Source of the DNA: Eopsaltria australis
Lineage: Eukaryota; Chordata; Aves; Passeriformes; Petroicidae
Direction of reading: 5' to 3'
DNA length: 64,000 bases
Assembly: GCA_034509425.1 (NCBI GenBank)
Contig: JAVTVJ010000348.1
Location: forward strand, 186,001-250,000
How positions within the stretch are numbered: position 1 is the stretch's first letter; every line of letters begins with the position of its first letter. The notes beneath the pieces are model-generated. The model searched no databases. It saw only the letters and a list, made by a program, of their open reading frames with translations, and was not told where the DNA came from. Below are positions 52,101 to 64,000 of this stretch, piece after piece. Both the position numbers and the translations under genes were made by a program.

Positions 52101-53000
52101 CAAATAAGAATTTCACATTTGTCTGGAATTGAATTATTTTTGGCTTAGAATGCATAGCTTAACAAATATGTGCAAAAGCTCTGAATAGATTGCTTCTTGA
52201 AATAAGGACAAAATAAAGATGACTCTTAAATTGCTTATTATAAGATCTTTTACTCTCAAGAATATGATTGCAATTTTTATACAAGAGAAATATTAGTCTT
52301 TTGACAAATATGTACAAACAAATCTGAATTTCTATTTCCTTACATACTAATGAGAAAGATTAAGTTATTACACATGAGGAGTTGAGCAGCTCTGTGCCTA
52401 TCTCAGGACGCATGGAAGCTTTTTCACATTATGCAGTTGGTGATCTGGCAGCTTTTGTGATTGGTAGATCCCTCACAAAGACAACTGTGAGAGAGACAGA
52501 AAGGTTTTAACATCTTTCTGACAAACAAACAGCTGACAGCATCCCTTGATGGTGCTGTTTGTGACATAGATTTGCCAAACTCTGTTTCATTTACTTGAAA
52601 ATGTCAGCAGCTGGAACAGGGAACAAGATGGTGACTAATAATTCTGAATTAATTGCAGCCATTAATTTTAATTGGGATTCAAAATGTTCTAATTTGGTGT
52701 ACATTTAAATTACTAATGAAGTTTCACTCTGTGTATATTTCATATGAAGCAATTACTGATACTTCTCTCTGAGATAAATATCTCAAAAGCAAACTGAAGA
52801 AAGATTGTGATTTCCATCATAAATTGTATGCATTTAAATTTAGCATTCCCTTTATTAGTCATATCTTAGCAAGATTCTGTAAGGACGGAAAAGTTTATTA
52901 AAAAATTGTTTTAATAAAATACTTTTATAGAGAAAAAAATTACTTATAATTTTCAGTACACTATATAATAATGCTTAGAATTTTAGGATTCTGGGGTTTG

Positions 53001-53034
53001 TTCATTAGTTTGTTTGTTTCATTAGTTTGTTTGT
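53001..53034 (+). repeat. Two-copy 17-base tandem repeat
   Basis: TTCATTAGTTTGTTTGT occurs twice back to back. Confidence 0.9.
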
Positions 53035-56000
53035 TTCTAAAACAATGCTGCACAAAGGCATATCTCCTAATTGCCTGAACACATTACTAGTTTTCACCAT
53101 TTTGGAAAAGTCAGCCATCCAACCATGGAGAATTCTTGTTTATCTAGATGATTACTCCATGCACTTTGAACAAAAAAAGCATGTTGTTTAAAAGGAATTA
53201 TTTGTGCATAGTTTACAAAGTTTTCTCAAAGGAAAGTAAAATTATCTTGTGACCAAGAGTACAGCAAAGTAAATAAAAATCCTCAGAATCACTTTTTTCT
53301 TCTTAGAGCATCCCTCCAAAAGGAGGTGCTCTTTAGTTAGAATTCATGTAATTGTTGGCAAGTATGAAAATGGGCATAAGAGGACCCGTAACAATAATAA
53401 AACAATTTAGGTAATTGCAGATTTATTTTTTTTTCACAGAATACCCATTCTTTGATAAATAGAAATTCCACACTTCTGGGCAAAAAACACTTACCATGAC
53501 ACTAATAAGTGGAGGTCATGCTCACACTCACAAATAGAAATTTCCATATTTGCCTGGAAAGAGATGTGGACAGAAGTATGGTCTGGAACAAGAGGTTTTA
53601 CAGAGCCTAGAGGTAGAGAAAGAAATGACTACACTTATACCTACAGTTGAACTATCCAAAGCTGAAGTAACTGAAATATTTTAGCAAGTGTTTGCACCAA
53701 AATGTGACAGATGTTTCAGCTTATAAAATTATTTTTATCTTGAGTGAACAATCCAACATAGAACACTGCTAATTATTTCTCTACTATACTCACCTGTACT
53801 AGAAATAACTTAAAAATAAATAAAATTAAAAATTTTATTGGAAACCAGAGGAAAATAATTTCATATTAATTAATACTTCATTGTAACTGCATTAAGATAT
53901 CTGACACAATCATTATGTTAGATCTACTGCTGTTTATGAACTCAGAATAATGATGCAAGGATCAATAAAAAGTTTCTAAAAAGATGCAGACTACATTAAG
54001 AAAAAACAAACCAAAACAACCCACTGCGTACAATAGAAACTTCTGCTTGTTGCATATTACATCTGATTTAGTTGTTGATTATAAAATTACTTCTAAGTGA
54101 TTTCTACGTAAAAAGTTCATCAGAAGATGAATCTTCCTGGGACTTACAATGTCATAAGGTAAATTAGACCAAAATTATGGTATTGGTACTAATTAATTCA
54201 AATAGTGACAGTGATGGCAGAGAATGGATTTTTTCATCATTCCCATTATACAGTTCAATAAATTCCATTTTGTTATTGTGTATAAAGCAGGCGTTTAAGG
54301 TTTAATGCTCTCTATTTTGAGGGTGTGTAAATATTCCTTTACTTAGTACTGCAACACCTGAACCAAGGTCTAGCATGTGATTTTTTATCAGGAATAGCAA
54401 CCTAATATTTTCTGTTGTCAGATCAGCTTGAAAATAAAAAAGAGAAAGAAAAAAGGAAAGAAATGCAATTACCTTTGGTCAAGAATTGCAGTGCTTTTAA
54501 TGTTAATAAATCTACACCCAGAACTCTTGTTTTCTTTAATAATACACATTATGTCAGAATTCTTCCAAACATTGATTGAGGTAGTTGAGAAAAGTTATTG
54601 TCTCAATGTTCCAGAAGATTATTGCTTCAAGTTTGTCACTGGCTGCGATGATCTTGAGAAAGACATTTAACTACTAAACCACTAACCATTGATGTTGGCT
54701 TTTCTGGTTTATGTCACCAGCTGCTGAGAATACTCTTAATTTAACTATGTGATCATTGAATATGTTAACTAGAAATAGCATTTATTATATTTTATTTCAA
54801 CATATATATCAAAAAGCAGTCGGAATTCATATGTAGATCCTTCTACTTTTTATGGACAAAATCAAAATATTCTTTCCTGTGCACAAGAGGCCCAAGGAGA
54901 TGTGCTTCTGAAGATGCTCAAAAATGTATGCAGTTCTTGGTTTGGTGCTTTCTTGTATCTTGACAAGATTGTGCCTCCAGCAAAACAAGGGCATGTCTCC
55001 TGGAAGAGGGGCAGGAGTGAGTGGAAAGGCACGCAAAATATGGAGATATTGGTATTTTAGTAGTGGGGTATTGCTGTGGAGTTTATGTCTGCTTTTGAAA
55101 ATATCATTTTGAGGTGACAAACAAAGGATACAGTGCTTTTATTTACTCAGATAAATATTGGATAATTAATTATTAGACAAGTTACGGGCTATAAGAAGCC
55201 TTCTGGCAAACCCAGCCCAGCCCAGATGCCACCAGAATATCATACCATAAAACATCGTCTGTTGCAAGTAACAACAGAGTTACTGGGCCACAAGGTTACA
55301 TGCTCATTTAACACTTCTGTGGAGAGTAGAACTATGAAGTTTTGCTTTCCATTTTCTTTGTTTTCCCACTGATTAACCAACTGTCAGACTGTCTGTCTTG
55401 CTTTTCCTTAGTTCAGCCCTTTCCTTGAGATTTTGTTCTTCCCATCTCTCAGTGTGGCATACCTTTGCAAAGAGGATCCTCTCAGTCTTTGAAACCTGTA
55501 GCTGGGATGGGAGACAAAATTGGTTGTAGGGATGATGCTGCTTCTGACATTTCCCTTGCCCATCTTCCAGGCAGGAAGATAATTTTCTGCCAGGATTTGA
55601 CAGAATAGCACTTTTGTTCTTAAATAGTAAAAACCACCTCACTTCCACAGGAAAAAAAGTCCCTAGGATTCATCTATGCATTAACTGGTCTTAATATCTC
55701 AAGCTTTAAGTTCCCTGATGGTCCCTTCCAAAGCACTGAGAATGTAGGTAATTATTTACTTCTTTTCTTACTTCCTTTGGCAGTTTTCTAGAGTTTTAAT
55801 CAACATGTTGAGTAAGAGTTATTGGATAACAGAATTAACAAATTTCATTGCAATTCATTATTTCTTTTTCCTACATTATGGAGAAAATATCACTATGTCA
55901 TAAATTGACAATTCAGTTTTAATTTTAATATTTATTTTCCTATAAGACATCTTTGACATCACTACTATTGAAGGAAATTAAAAATAGAGATATATAATTT

Positions 56001-57368
56001 TCATGGGAAGTGCACTAATTTTAGAATTCAGCTCACAACAGATTCATGTATGAAAATAAAGTGAGAAGCATAATAATTCATCATTATATTTCATAAATAA
56101 CTAGCAACAGGATGGAAAGGATGATCAAAATGCCAACTGTTCCCAATTAAGCATTTCATATGGGCTGAATTTCTGTTGATTTATTTATTCAATAATTCAC
56201 TTTTCTTTCTCAAAGTTTTGCAGTAACAGGAGCTGTAGTCCAACATGAGGAGCAAGGTATGATTCTGCAATGCAAGTCTTCTTTAGTGGCTCTGAACCAG
56301 ATAAACAGTATGTCTCATGATAGCTATCATCCTGATTAAATTTTAATCCTCCAGCCACAATCATACCTGAGGGTTTGGAATCCTTTCAAAGGGCGGAGAT
56401 ATATCTGAAGATTTGATATCATATGAACTTTTTCTGAGAGGGTCACATTTTAGCGACTGCTGAACCTCAAACATTTCACATAAGGCAAAGCTGTAAATCT
56501 ATTTTTAGTAAATTAAACAATTTAAATTAGCTATCTCTGCAAAAAATTAGTAAAATTCCTCAGAATCCTTTTTTATTTTGATATTTCTGGAGGGTATTTT
56601 TGTTTGATTGGTTGGTTTTGGTTTTTGTAGGTTTTTTGCTTCTTTGTTTGTCTTCTTTGTTTCTTTTGTATTTCTTTAGTTCAGTGAAGAAATATAATTA
56701 TCTATAGAGTTTAAAATCTTAAGCGTTCCTAACTTAATTTTTAAGGAAGCTTAGTGTACAAGACCCATAGAGCAGGCTAATTGCATATCTCTTGGGAATG
56801 AAAAATATATATATGGGTATATCTTTGCAGCTAAGGGGATCATCAAGGTGACCTATGCTACTTGGTGGGAAAACACCTCCCTCCCTAAAAAAGATAAACA
56901 CCAAGCAGGAGAAGTAAATAACTATATATAGGCATATAATAACCAGAATTGAGATTATGAATTTTAAGATTTATTTTGCAATTTAAAAAAGCAGATTTTA
57001 TTTTAGAACACAGTTTTATATCACATCTGTTATCCGTTCAAATTCCCCACACAGTAATTAAATGAACTAAAATTTCAAAATTATTTTAAAAATGCATTTC
57101 TGGTGTATATTTGATGTGTACAGTCAAGATTAGTATAATGGTTTTCAAGCATTTTAAAAATGCATGATATTAAGACTCTCTTCCATGGCCTCAATTGGTT
57201 TTGAAGCAAAATGATTTTGTAATAACAATAACACATTCTTGCCTAAAATTCTTCAAGATTTTTATATTGGAATAATACTAAATGCATAAACATATTTCAT
57301 TCATCAATCTGGTTCCAGGCAGCTAATTAAACGTTAGTTTGTAATAGACTGTCACATGCTGTTACTCC

Positions 57369-57382
57369 GCAGAGCGCTCTGC
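57369..57382. repeat. Perfect 14-base palindrome
   Basis: GCAGAGCGCTCTGC reads the same on both strands and holds a central CpG in otherwise AT-rich DNA; see findings. Confidence 0.9.
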
Positions 57383-59688
57383 ATTTCCCATAATGTAAAT
57401 CATTTATACATGCTGGCAACACAATTGGTCAACTAACCAAGGCCCAGGTTCTTTTTTTCAGGCAATTTCCTGATGTCTGTGCATATTTAAGCATCAAGTT
57501 TTGAGCACAGCACATTGTGAGAAACTACTGGCAGTTTAAGTTTTTAACTGCTTAATTTTTATGTTTTGGTTTTCTATTCTTGATTATATTAATTTCCCTT
57601 CAGAAGCCTCATCAAGATAAAGAATCCTGTATGCTATCCATTTTTCAGATATATTGCATGCTTGGTGGATAATGCATCTGAATTGAAATCAGGATTGTTT
57701 AGGGTTAAATGCAACTTTTTCTGAATCCATTTCATCTCGTATCAAAATTACTGAATTTTATCTCCTTTTATAAAGTACACCGAGGTCTATGAACAAAAAT
57801 TTTCCAAGACTTGTAATGACAATTGTCATCCTTTGTTCTTATGACAGTATGAAAGAGTGGAATGGATACAATGTAGGGATAAATACAATGTGTCCATATT
57901 CACACACTTGCTCATTGGCAGAAGAGAGACAATTTTACCTTGCTCCTGGATTAATTTACAAGAAAACACATTGTATTTATCTTGTAGATAATACCTTCTC
58001 AGAGTATGTCAAGAGCTTTATCGTGTATCCTCCAGTAATACTTCTGAAAATAGGTATGTGTACCACAAGCTGATTGCTTCCCAATAGAAAGGAAGATGTA
58101 TATTTAGAACCATGTGCTTTATATTCAGATACGTCTTTCACATATGGATGTTACACTGAAGTCTATGAGCACTGGAGGCACTCTGTGTCTCATGAAAACT
58201 TCTTCATATTTTGCAGTATTTGAACTTTGTGTCTTTCCAGCACGTGTACCTTCTTACAGTGATATTTTCAAGGAGATGCAATATTCAGTCACATTTTCCT
58301 GTGTCTTTTTATTAGGGCATTGCTTCCCTATCAAGCACTGAACCAGCACATCTATTGTCTTACAGCTCAAGGTCTGCCCCTTGCACTCCCAAGTCAGGCC
58401 ACAGATCATCATAGTTCAGTGCATTCTTTATAGTAACAGAACATATCAGTTTTTCCCAAATCCTTTAATAATTCTGAATTCAGAAGAGTATCAACTCCAG
58501 AAGATTTGTAAGGATGACAAGGAAGTCTCCAAGTATTTGATTTTTTTTTTTAAGAAGCTGATTTTCACTGGAAGGGCATTTTTAACTTTCCTTGGCTAGC
58601 ATAAGGTTCAGATGCCCAGTCAATACAAAATCTCACATATGATGAAATAGCTCTTTATAACTGTCATGTCCAAGCACTTTTCCAGTCCTTTTTAATCTTT
58701 AGATTTTTAGGCTTTTTGTTTTTTGTTTCTTTTTTCTCACTTATTATGTTTCTACTCCCAATTTAAGGTCTTAAAGTGACTTTTTTCAATAAATAGCTGA
58801 TCCTTTAAGCTCTTGAATGTAAACACAAAAAAGGCCAAGTATCCTCCCTTGCTTCCTGAATGGGCAATTTCATTTGAAAGGGATGTTTATATAGAGTTAG
58901 TGAACTGTAAATTTCAGGTTAAATGACCATTTATTTTGTTTTTTGTCCACATTTATTCTTCCTTCCAATAAATATAATGCAGCTGCATTTGTTACATATA
59001 ACTTAGAATTGCAGGTTTTTTTTGTTTTGTAGTGGCCTTGCTATGATGTACTCTCTTAGGAGTTTCATTGCATTGGCAAACTGATTGAAAAATTATAAGG
59101 AATATGAAAGTGTAGGAATTTATTTTCTACTTAAAATTTCAGTTTGGAAATACAGAAGATGTTTGTCATACTTTGTTAAGAAAATAATCTAAAAGCTACT
59201 TTTAAACTTTTGTCCATATTTGTTGCCAATTAAAATGTACCAATAAAAACTGGATTTTTACCCTAAATACATATACAGGTTTAAGCTAAGCAAATACTAA
59301 TACAAACATAGAAATAGTCTATTTAAGGAAGAAATGGGACCCAAATATTTTTTCTTCTATTTGTATTGCTAAATTTCCAATAAATTAAACCATTTTTTAT
59401 ACAAAGTGTATTCAAATACCAATTAGTTCACCCCTAGACTGAAATAATGTTTATCAAAAAACTGTTTAGTTCAAGAAATTGCAATTAGCCATTTTTTATA
59501 AATAATGACACCTTATTGCATCAGCAGCTCATTGACTGCATTGTCATTTTTTGTGGAATAAGACATTCTAATACAAAGCTTCAGGCTGAGCCAAAATTTC
59601 TCACCATAAAGAAGCTTTTATAGTCATTATAGAGTGTTAAGAAATGTGGTGATAGACCATCAAGGAATAATAAGATTGGATCGAAGGG

Positions 59689-59710
59689 CTTATCAAGCAC
59701 TTATCAAGCA
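59689..59710 (+). repeat. Two-copy 11-base tandem repeat
   Basis: CTTATCAAGCA is repeated exactly and without a gap. Confidence 0.92.
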
Positions 59711-61114
59711 CCTCTTTTAACTTCATTTTTTATTACAGTGTAGAGCCAGCTGCTTTGCTCTGTCTCTCTCATGGTGTCACATGCTTTCTCTGATTCTGCT
59801 GCTTTTTGAACAAGGAGATCAGAAAGGACTTTTTGGACAGATGGTGATGTTGTCTCTGAGCTGTAATTCATACGCAATCTCTGTCCAGAATTACATTTGT
59901 GCCATATGCACTGACTTTTACATTCCCTCTGGAAATAGTTTTAAGAGCAGGAACAAGCAAGATCTCAGAATATGTCATTTCTCTTCCTCCTGTGGTTGTA
60001 CTAAATGCACTTCTGCAAGGTGCTAATGGACAAGGTGTCTCAAACCTCACATCACATCTCTGTAAGGGTGAGGCCAGCCTCAGCTGCTGAGGACAGGCCT
60101 CCAAGGATAACTAGTTGTGCAGAAGATGGAAATTAATTTATATTGAGAGATTAAATTGAAATGGATTATTTAAATTTCAGCAAATATTTGGAGCCAGAAA
60201 CACTGTATCAATTGTCTTCCAAAAATCTGCCCCTCTTAAAAATAGAATTGAACAGAAAGAAAAGTTAAATTAATTATTGTAAAGGTATAAACAGGCTAAA
60301 GAATAGAAGGCATTCATTAACTGGTGTAATCAGGAAGAAAGTTCCTTTGTGCAGATTATGCCATATTTTACCTCTAGAGATGATTTTTCAGTTTCCACAA
60401 AGCTCAACTGAAGAAGTAAAACCAGGCAGACAAGACTATGAGGTGAGACCTAATCTTAGTCATATTTTTAAAACAGCACCAGTTGTTTTAGAAGAAAGGT
60501 GTCATTTGTTAAATTTCACACAGTTTATGGGTCAAGTCCTTGACTCTTAGAAGAGAATTAGGTAGTCCAAGCTGACAGTTTTACAGGTCATTCAAGGATT
60601 TCCCTGTTACACATAAGCTACACATGTTAAAACTTAAGTGCTCTGTTTTTCACCACCTTTTTTCACAAATGTCTCTCATAGCAGAAATATAGCTACAACA
60701 TCTCAGGGAGAATTCACCAGGAATAATCTGTTGAAATTATATTGTTGCAAGAAATATTTTATTCATTTTCCAATCAGAAAATTGTAATGTTTTATCTTTC
60801 CTGTTAGGAGAGTTGAAATTACGGCCCCTTGTGTGTCTGCTTTGGAAGTCCTAAGTTTTATTCTCTTTTAGAACAAAAAAAATAATGCATTGGAGGACGG
60901 ATAATTTGATCAGTATCCTCGTTGTTCCATATTTTACAACCTATTGTCTAGTAGACATAGACATAGAGAAGTGCTAAGTCTTTTATTTAGGCTTCCTGCA
61001 ACATGCCAACTCACCTTAAACTGCAAAAGATACCAAAGAGGTTGAGCCAGAACTTTAGCATTTTCTTGATAATGAATTCGGTACATTTGGAGACATTATT
61101 TCAGACTTTGGTAC

Positions 61115-61420
61115 CAAAAGGTGACATACAGGAAGGGCACAGTGACAGGACAAGCAGGAATGGCTTCAGTCCAAAAGAGGGTAGACTTAGATTGGATATT
61201 AAGAATAAATTAATTCCTGGGAAGGTGACGAGGCACTGAAAGAGGTTGCCCAGAGAAGCTGTGCTTACCCTATAGCTGGAAGTGTTTAAGGCCAGGCTGA
61301 ATGGAGCTCTGAGCAACCTGGTCTAGTGGAAGGTGCCCCTGCCCCTGTCAAGGAAGTTGAGACTAGGTGATCTTCACAATTCCTCCCAACCTAAACCATT
61401 GTGGCTTTCAAAAAGAAGAA
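61115..61420 (+). mobile_element. CR1 LINE 3' end
   Basis: A plus-strand reading includes GHSDRTSRNGF and KEGRLRLDIKNK (in the frame 61003-61239), then a KVTRH segment, and by frameshift LEVFKARLNGALSNLV (about 61271-61322), ending in the non-coding tail GTGCCCCTGCCCCTGTCAAG and CCTCCCAACCTAAACCATTG. This is the end of CR1 ORF2 and its 3' tail; the exact terminal repeat is eroded. The fragment is 5'-truncated near 61115. Confidence 0.9.
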
Positions 61421-64000
61421 AATTTATATATTTATCTGAAATGTAGTGGGACATTAGCTACTTGAATCAAGCTGTTGAAGGTCCTAGAAGAAAAATAAAT
61501 ATGTTAAGCATGAACAGATGAAGATAAAATAATGTTTTCCCTTCTTAAAAAAAGAAAAAACATCTTTTGTTTCCCCCACACATGAATTTAAATTGCCTCT
61601 GAAAACAGCAGTGCAATATAAAGGAGAATGCCATTTCCTTTCTTTGAATATTGTAGGGTTGAAAAATGCTATTTAAAATGTCTTCTGGGATACTTTCTAC
61701 CACTGCAAAATAAAAAACAATTTCATTATCATGTGATAAAACATCAGGATCATAAAATATCATCCTGGATTCATCTAATAAGATTTTTTTCTGCTATTCA
61801 GATTAATTGTTTCTTTCAAGGTCTTATTGAAGGGAATTTTTTCTCTATGCATAGCAGGTAGGAAAGAAATTAAATTCATAGAAATAAATATGCTCTATGC
61901 ATGTGATAGCAAAAATATCTATGAAAACTACAAGACTATAAGTTATGCTACATTTAATTTTCCTTGAGTGCAGTGAGAAAGCTAAAACTTCTGTGTGCTA
62001 CATACTTTTTGGGTGCTGAGGACTTTCAAGAAATCAATGGGAAGTCTCTAAAAAGCACAAAAGGTAAAGTTTTATCAGATTTTTAATCTTGTTACAGCAA
62101 TTTTTATTTATTTCATTTTAATAATTATTAGGATCTCTAGGGGTCTGCGTTTTTTTCATTTGTGGTTACATGCTTTTTGGGGGGTTGTGTATTTATCCCT
62201 GATTTGTTTTTCTTATTTGTTTGTGGGGGTTTTGCACCAAAATCAGCACGAAGGACCTTATCTCACCCTGGCCAGACTTATTGAATCTGATTTTCTCTCT
62301 CACTGAATTGATATGCTTGAACCACTGCCAAGCCAACTTGATCTTTAATTATTCTGGATAGCAGTGCTAATGTTATCCTGATTATGCATTTTGGGAGGAG
62401 GGATTGTGTGTATATGTTGTATTTAAACTACTTCAATTAAATGAAGAGAAATGTATTCTTAATAATACAAGCTGCCAAAATCTATAAAGACAGAAACAAA
62501 CAAGGGATAAAACAAGATGACATTACTTTCAGCCAGTCATCTTTTGTTATGCATTTATATTGTAAATACCATGGACTTTGCAAACATTTGCTTACATGTG
62601 TTTTGACTGCACATTTTTCCATTCCCCTTCTTCCTTCTTTGAAAGGAGAAGTAATTTCATAAACTCTGATCTCTGAAGTGAAAAGATTAAAGCAAATCCA
62701 TGCTTCATTCTTTTTATACAAGACTTTTGAAATGTTTTAGTGATATTATCTGCAAGAGATCTAAGGAATCAAAGAAAATTAGGCCCTTTCATTAATGAAA
62801 AATTATCTCAGGAGATTATTTTCTGCCAAGTTAGAACAATGGTTTCTGCAATTCTAACTATTCCCTAAATTTGATGAAAATGTCCATATCACTTAACACA
62901 CTTTTGCAAAATCGAAAATTCATCATTGTATTAACGATATAGTTCAAACGAATATCTAATAGTGTTTCTGCAGATGAAGAAAGAAAATGCACATGTTCTA
63001 GTGGCCTAAGTTTTTCAAAGTTGTCTTAGCATTATTTAAAAAAAAAAAAAGGCAAAATCCGGTAAATACTGCAATCCACTAGATTGTTACTAGTTATCTA
63101 GAGAAAAGAAAACTGATACTAGTATGGCACCTATAAATCAATGGTAGATAAGATCACCAGAGACAATACTAGATTATTACCAGAGCAATAATCTTACCAG
63201 AGTACCATGGCTGAAATAGAATTTCTTATCTTGAGGTAAATTCCACCTTCATTGTTGGAAGCATGCTGCTAGACAAACTCAGAGCAAATACTACATTGCA
63301 ACAATGACATATGGAATAATAAAGTTGGGAACTGGTAGCAAACAGTAATGACAAGCTAATGAAGAAATTAAAGCTAAAATACATTCATAAGTTGTGCTTC
63401 TGTGAGCAGAAATAACCCACAGAACAGTACTGTAAATGACACACAGAATTATGCTTTACAGCATCAGCCAAATTGCCTTTATTTTAATCAGAAGCTTTCT
63501 AAATCCAGGGAAATGTAAATAAAGTTGTCATTAGGAATGTGTTGCTTTAGACAAGATTAATTGGATAGCTGTTTGATGAAAAATAGTTCAGATTTAAGAT
63601 TACGAAGAGCTTGCTGTTTGCTTTCTCTGCAGTGTTTCTTTAAGATAACATACTGGCAGAATTAATAATAAGAATTGAAATGGTAATGCAACAAAGAGAT
63701 GATAGTTAATATTAACCCATGCATTATATTTTAGGAAAGTTAAAAATATATTTTTAGTTAGGGATGTAATTGAGTAGTCAATGTCTTGAATGTTAATTCA
63801 GAAGATTCATAAGCATATTGTAGATGCATAAAGACATAGGTGTTGATAGGAATATGTGGATATTCAAGAGGTGAAGTGTGGTTTCTTATTGAATGCAACA
63901 TTGTTTTTACAACATTATCATACTGGCAATAATGATGAGCCATAAGCCTTCACACATTTTTTGTAAAGAAAGGAAGAGTACTTCTAGTACTCTGCTTGTT
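61421..64000. other. AT-rich non-coding DNA, no gene seen
   Basis: No recognised element. There is a T/G-rich patch at about 62150-62235 and an A run near 63029. Reading frames are below 80 codons. Confidence 0.55.

Larger units (their letters stand above)
41438..61114. other. About 19.7 kb of AT-rich DNA without recognised transposons or genes
   Basis: Only small local repeats and hairpins are evident (listed separately). Reading frames do not exceed 98 codons and none has a recognisable domain. Candidate conserved non-coding sequence is discussed under findings (about 52.4-52.7 kb and 57.3-57.5 kb). I cannot exclude short non-coding RNA exons or coding exons under about 150 bases. Confidence 0.5.

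Noticed and set aside
59735..60110. Possible exon: TTTTTTATTACAG followed by a GC-richer stretch with overlapping 63-81 codon frames
   Set aside because: The acceptor-like sequence is a common word in AT-rich DNA; no conserved domain and no convincing donor pairing was seen. Transcript data would be needed.
1..64000. CRISPR array, operons, tRNA or rRNA genes
   Set aside because: No regularly spaced direct repeats with unique spacers, no dense coding and no cloverleaf or rRNA signature was seen; the window is eukaryotic non-coding DNA.

Overview
This is a stretch of vertebrate, almost certainly avian, nuclear DNA with no protein-coding gene that I can support. The sequence is AT-rich, has no operon-like or dense coding organisation, and its recognisable content is CR1 LINE fragments plus endogenous-retrovirus LTRs of kinds I associate with birds (leader motifs such as GGGACAGGGTTAATTT, and U3/R/U5-like layouts). 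I see no Alu, B1 or L1, which argues against a mammal. A songbird is my best guess, based on remembered LTR resemblance only.

Layout. 1-3.29 kb: unique AT-rich DNA. 3.29-3.86 kb: an ERV LTR. 8.00-8.46 kb: a long, composite (CTT)n pyrimidine tract, followed at 8.54-8.98 kb by a second LTR. 11.32-13.60 kb: a long LTR-type element that carries a second, unrelated LTR nested inside its 3' part; flanking duplications support both insertions. 16.06-18.34 kb: a plus-strand CR1 copy (endonuclease through inter-domain region) split by a ~450 bp LTR. 22.50-24.11 kb: a minus-strand CR1 copy (reverse transcriptase to 3' end) split by a 584 bp insert I could not identify. 26.69-27.80 kb: a decayed plus-strand CR1. 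28.43-28.90 kb: a weak LTR candidate. Short CR1 3' fragments lie at 37.25-37.51 kb (-), 41.21-41.44 kb (-) and 61.12-61.42 kb (+). The remainder, including ~19.7 kb from 41.4 to 61.1 kb, looks like unique intergenic or intronic sequence with only minor simple repeats.

Nothing here works together as a gene system. The interest is in insertion history (nested elements that can be ordered in time), the large triplex-prone repeat, a possible intron inside the long LTR, and long repeat-poor blocks that could hold conserved non-coding elements. I found no evidence for an undescribed biological system. All family assignments are from memory and pattern recognition; no database search was run.
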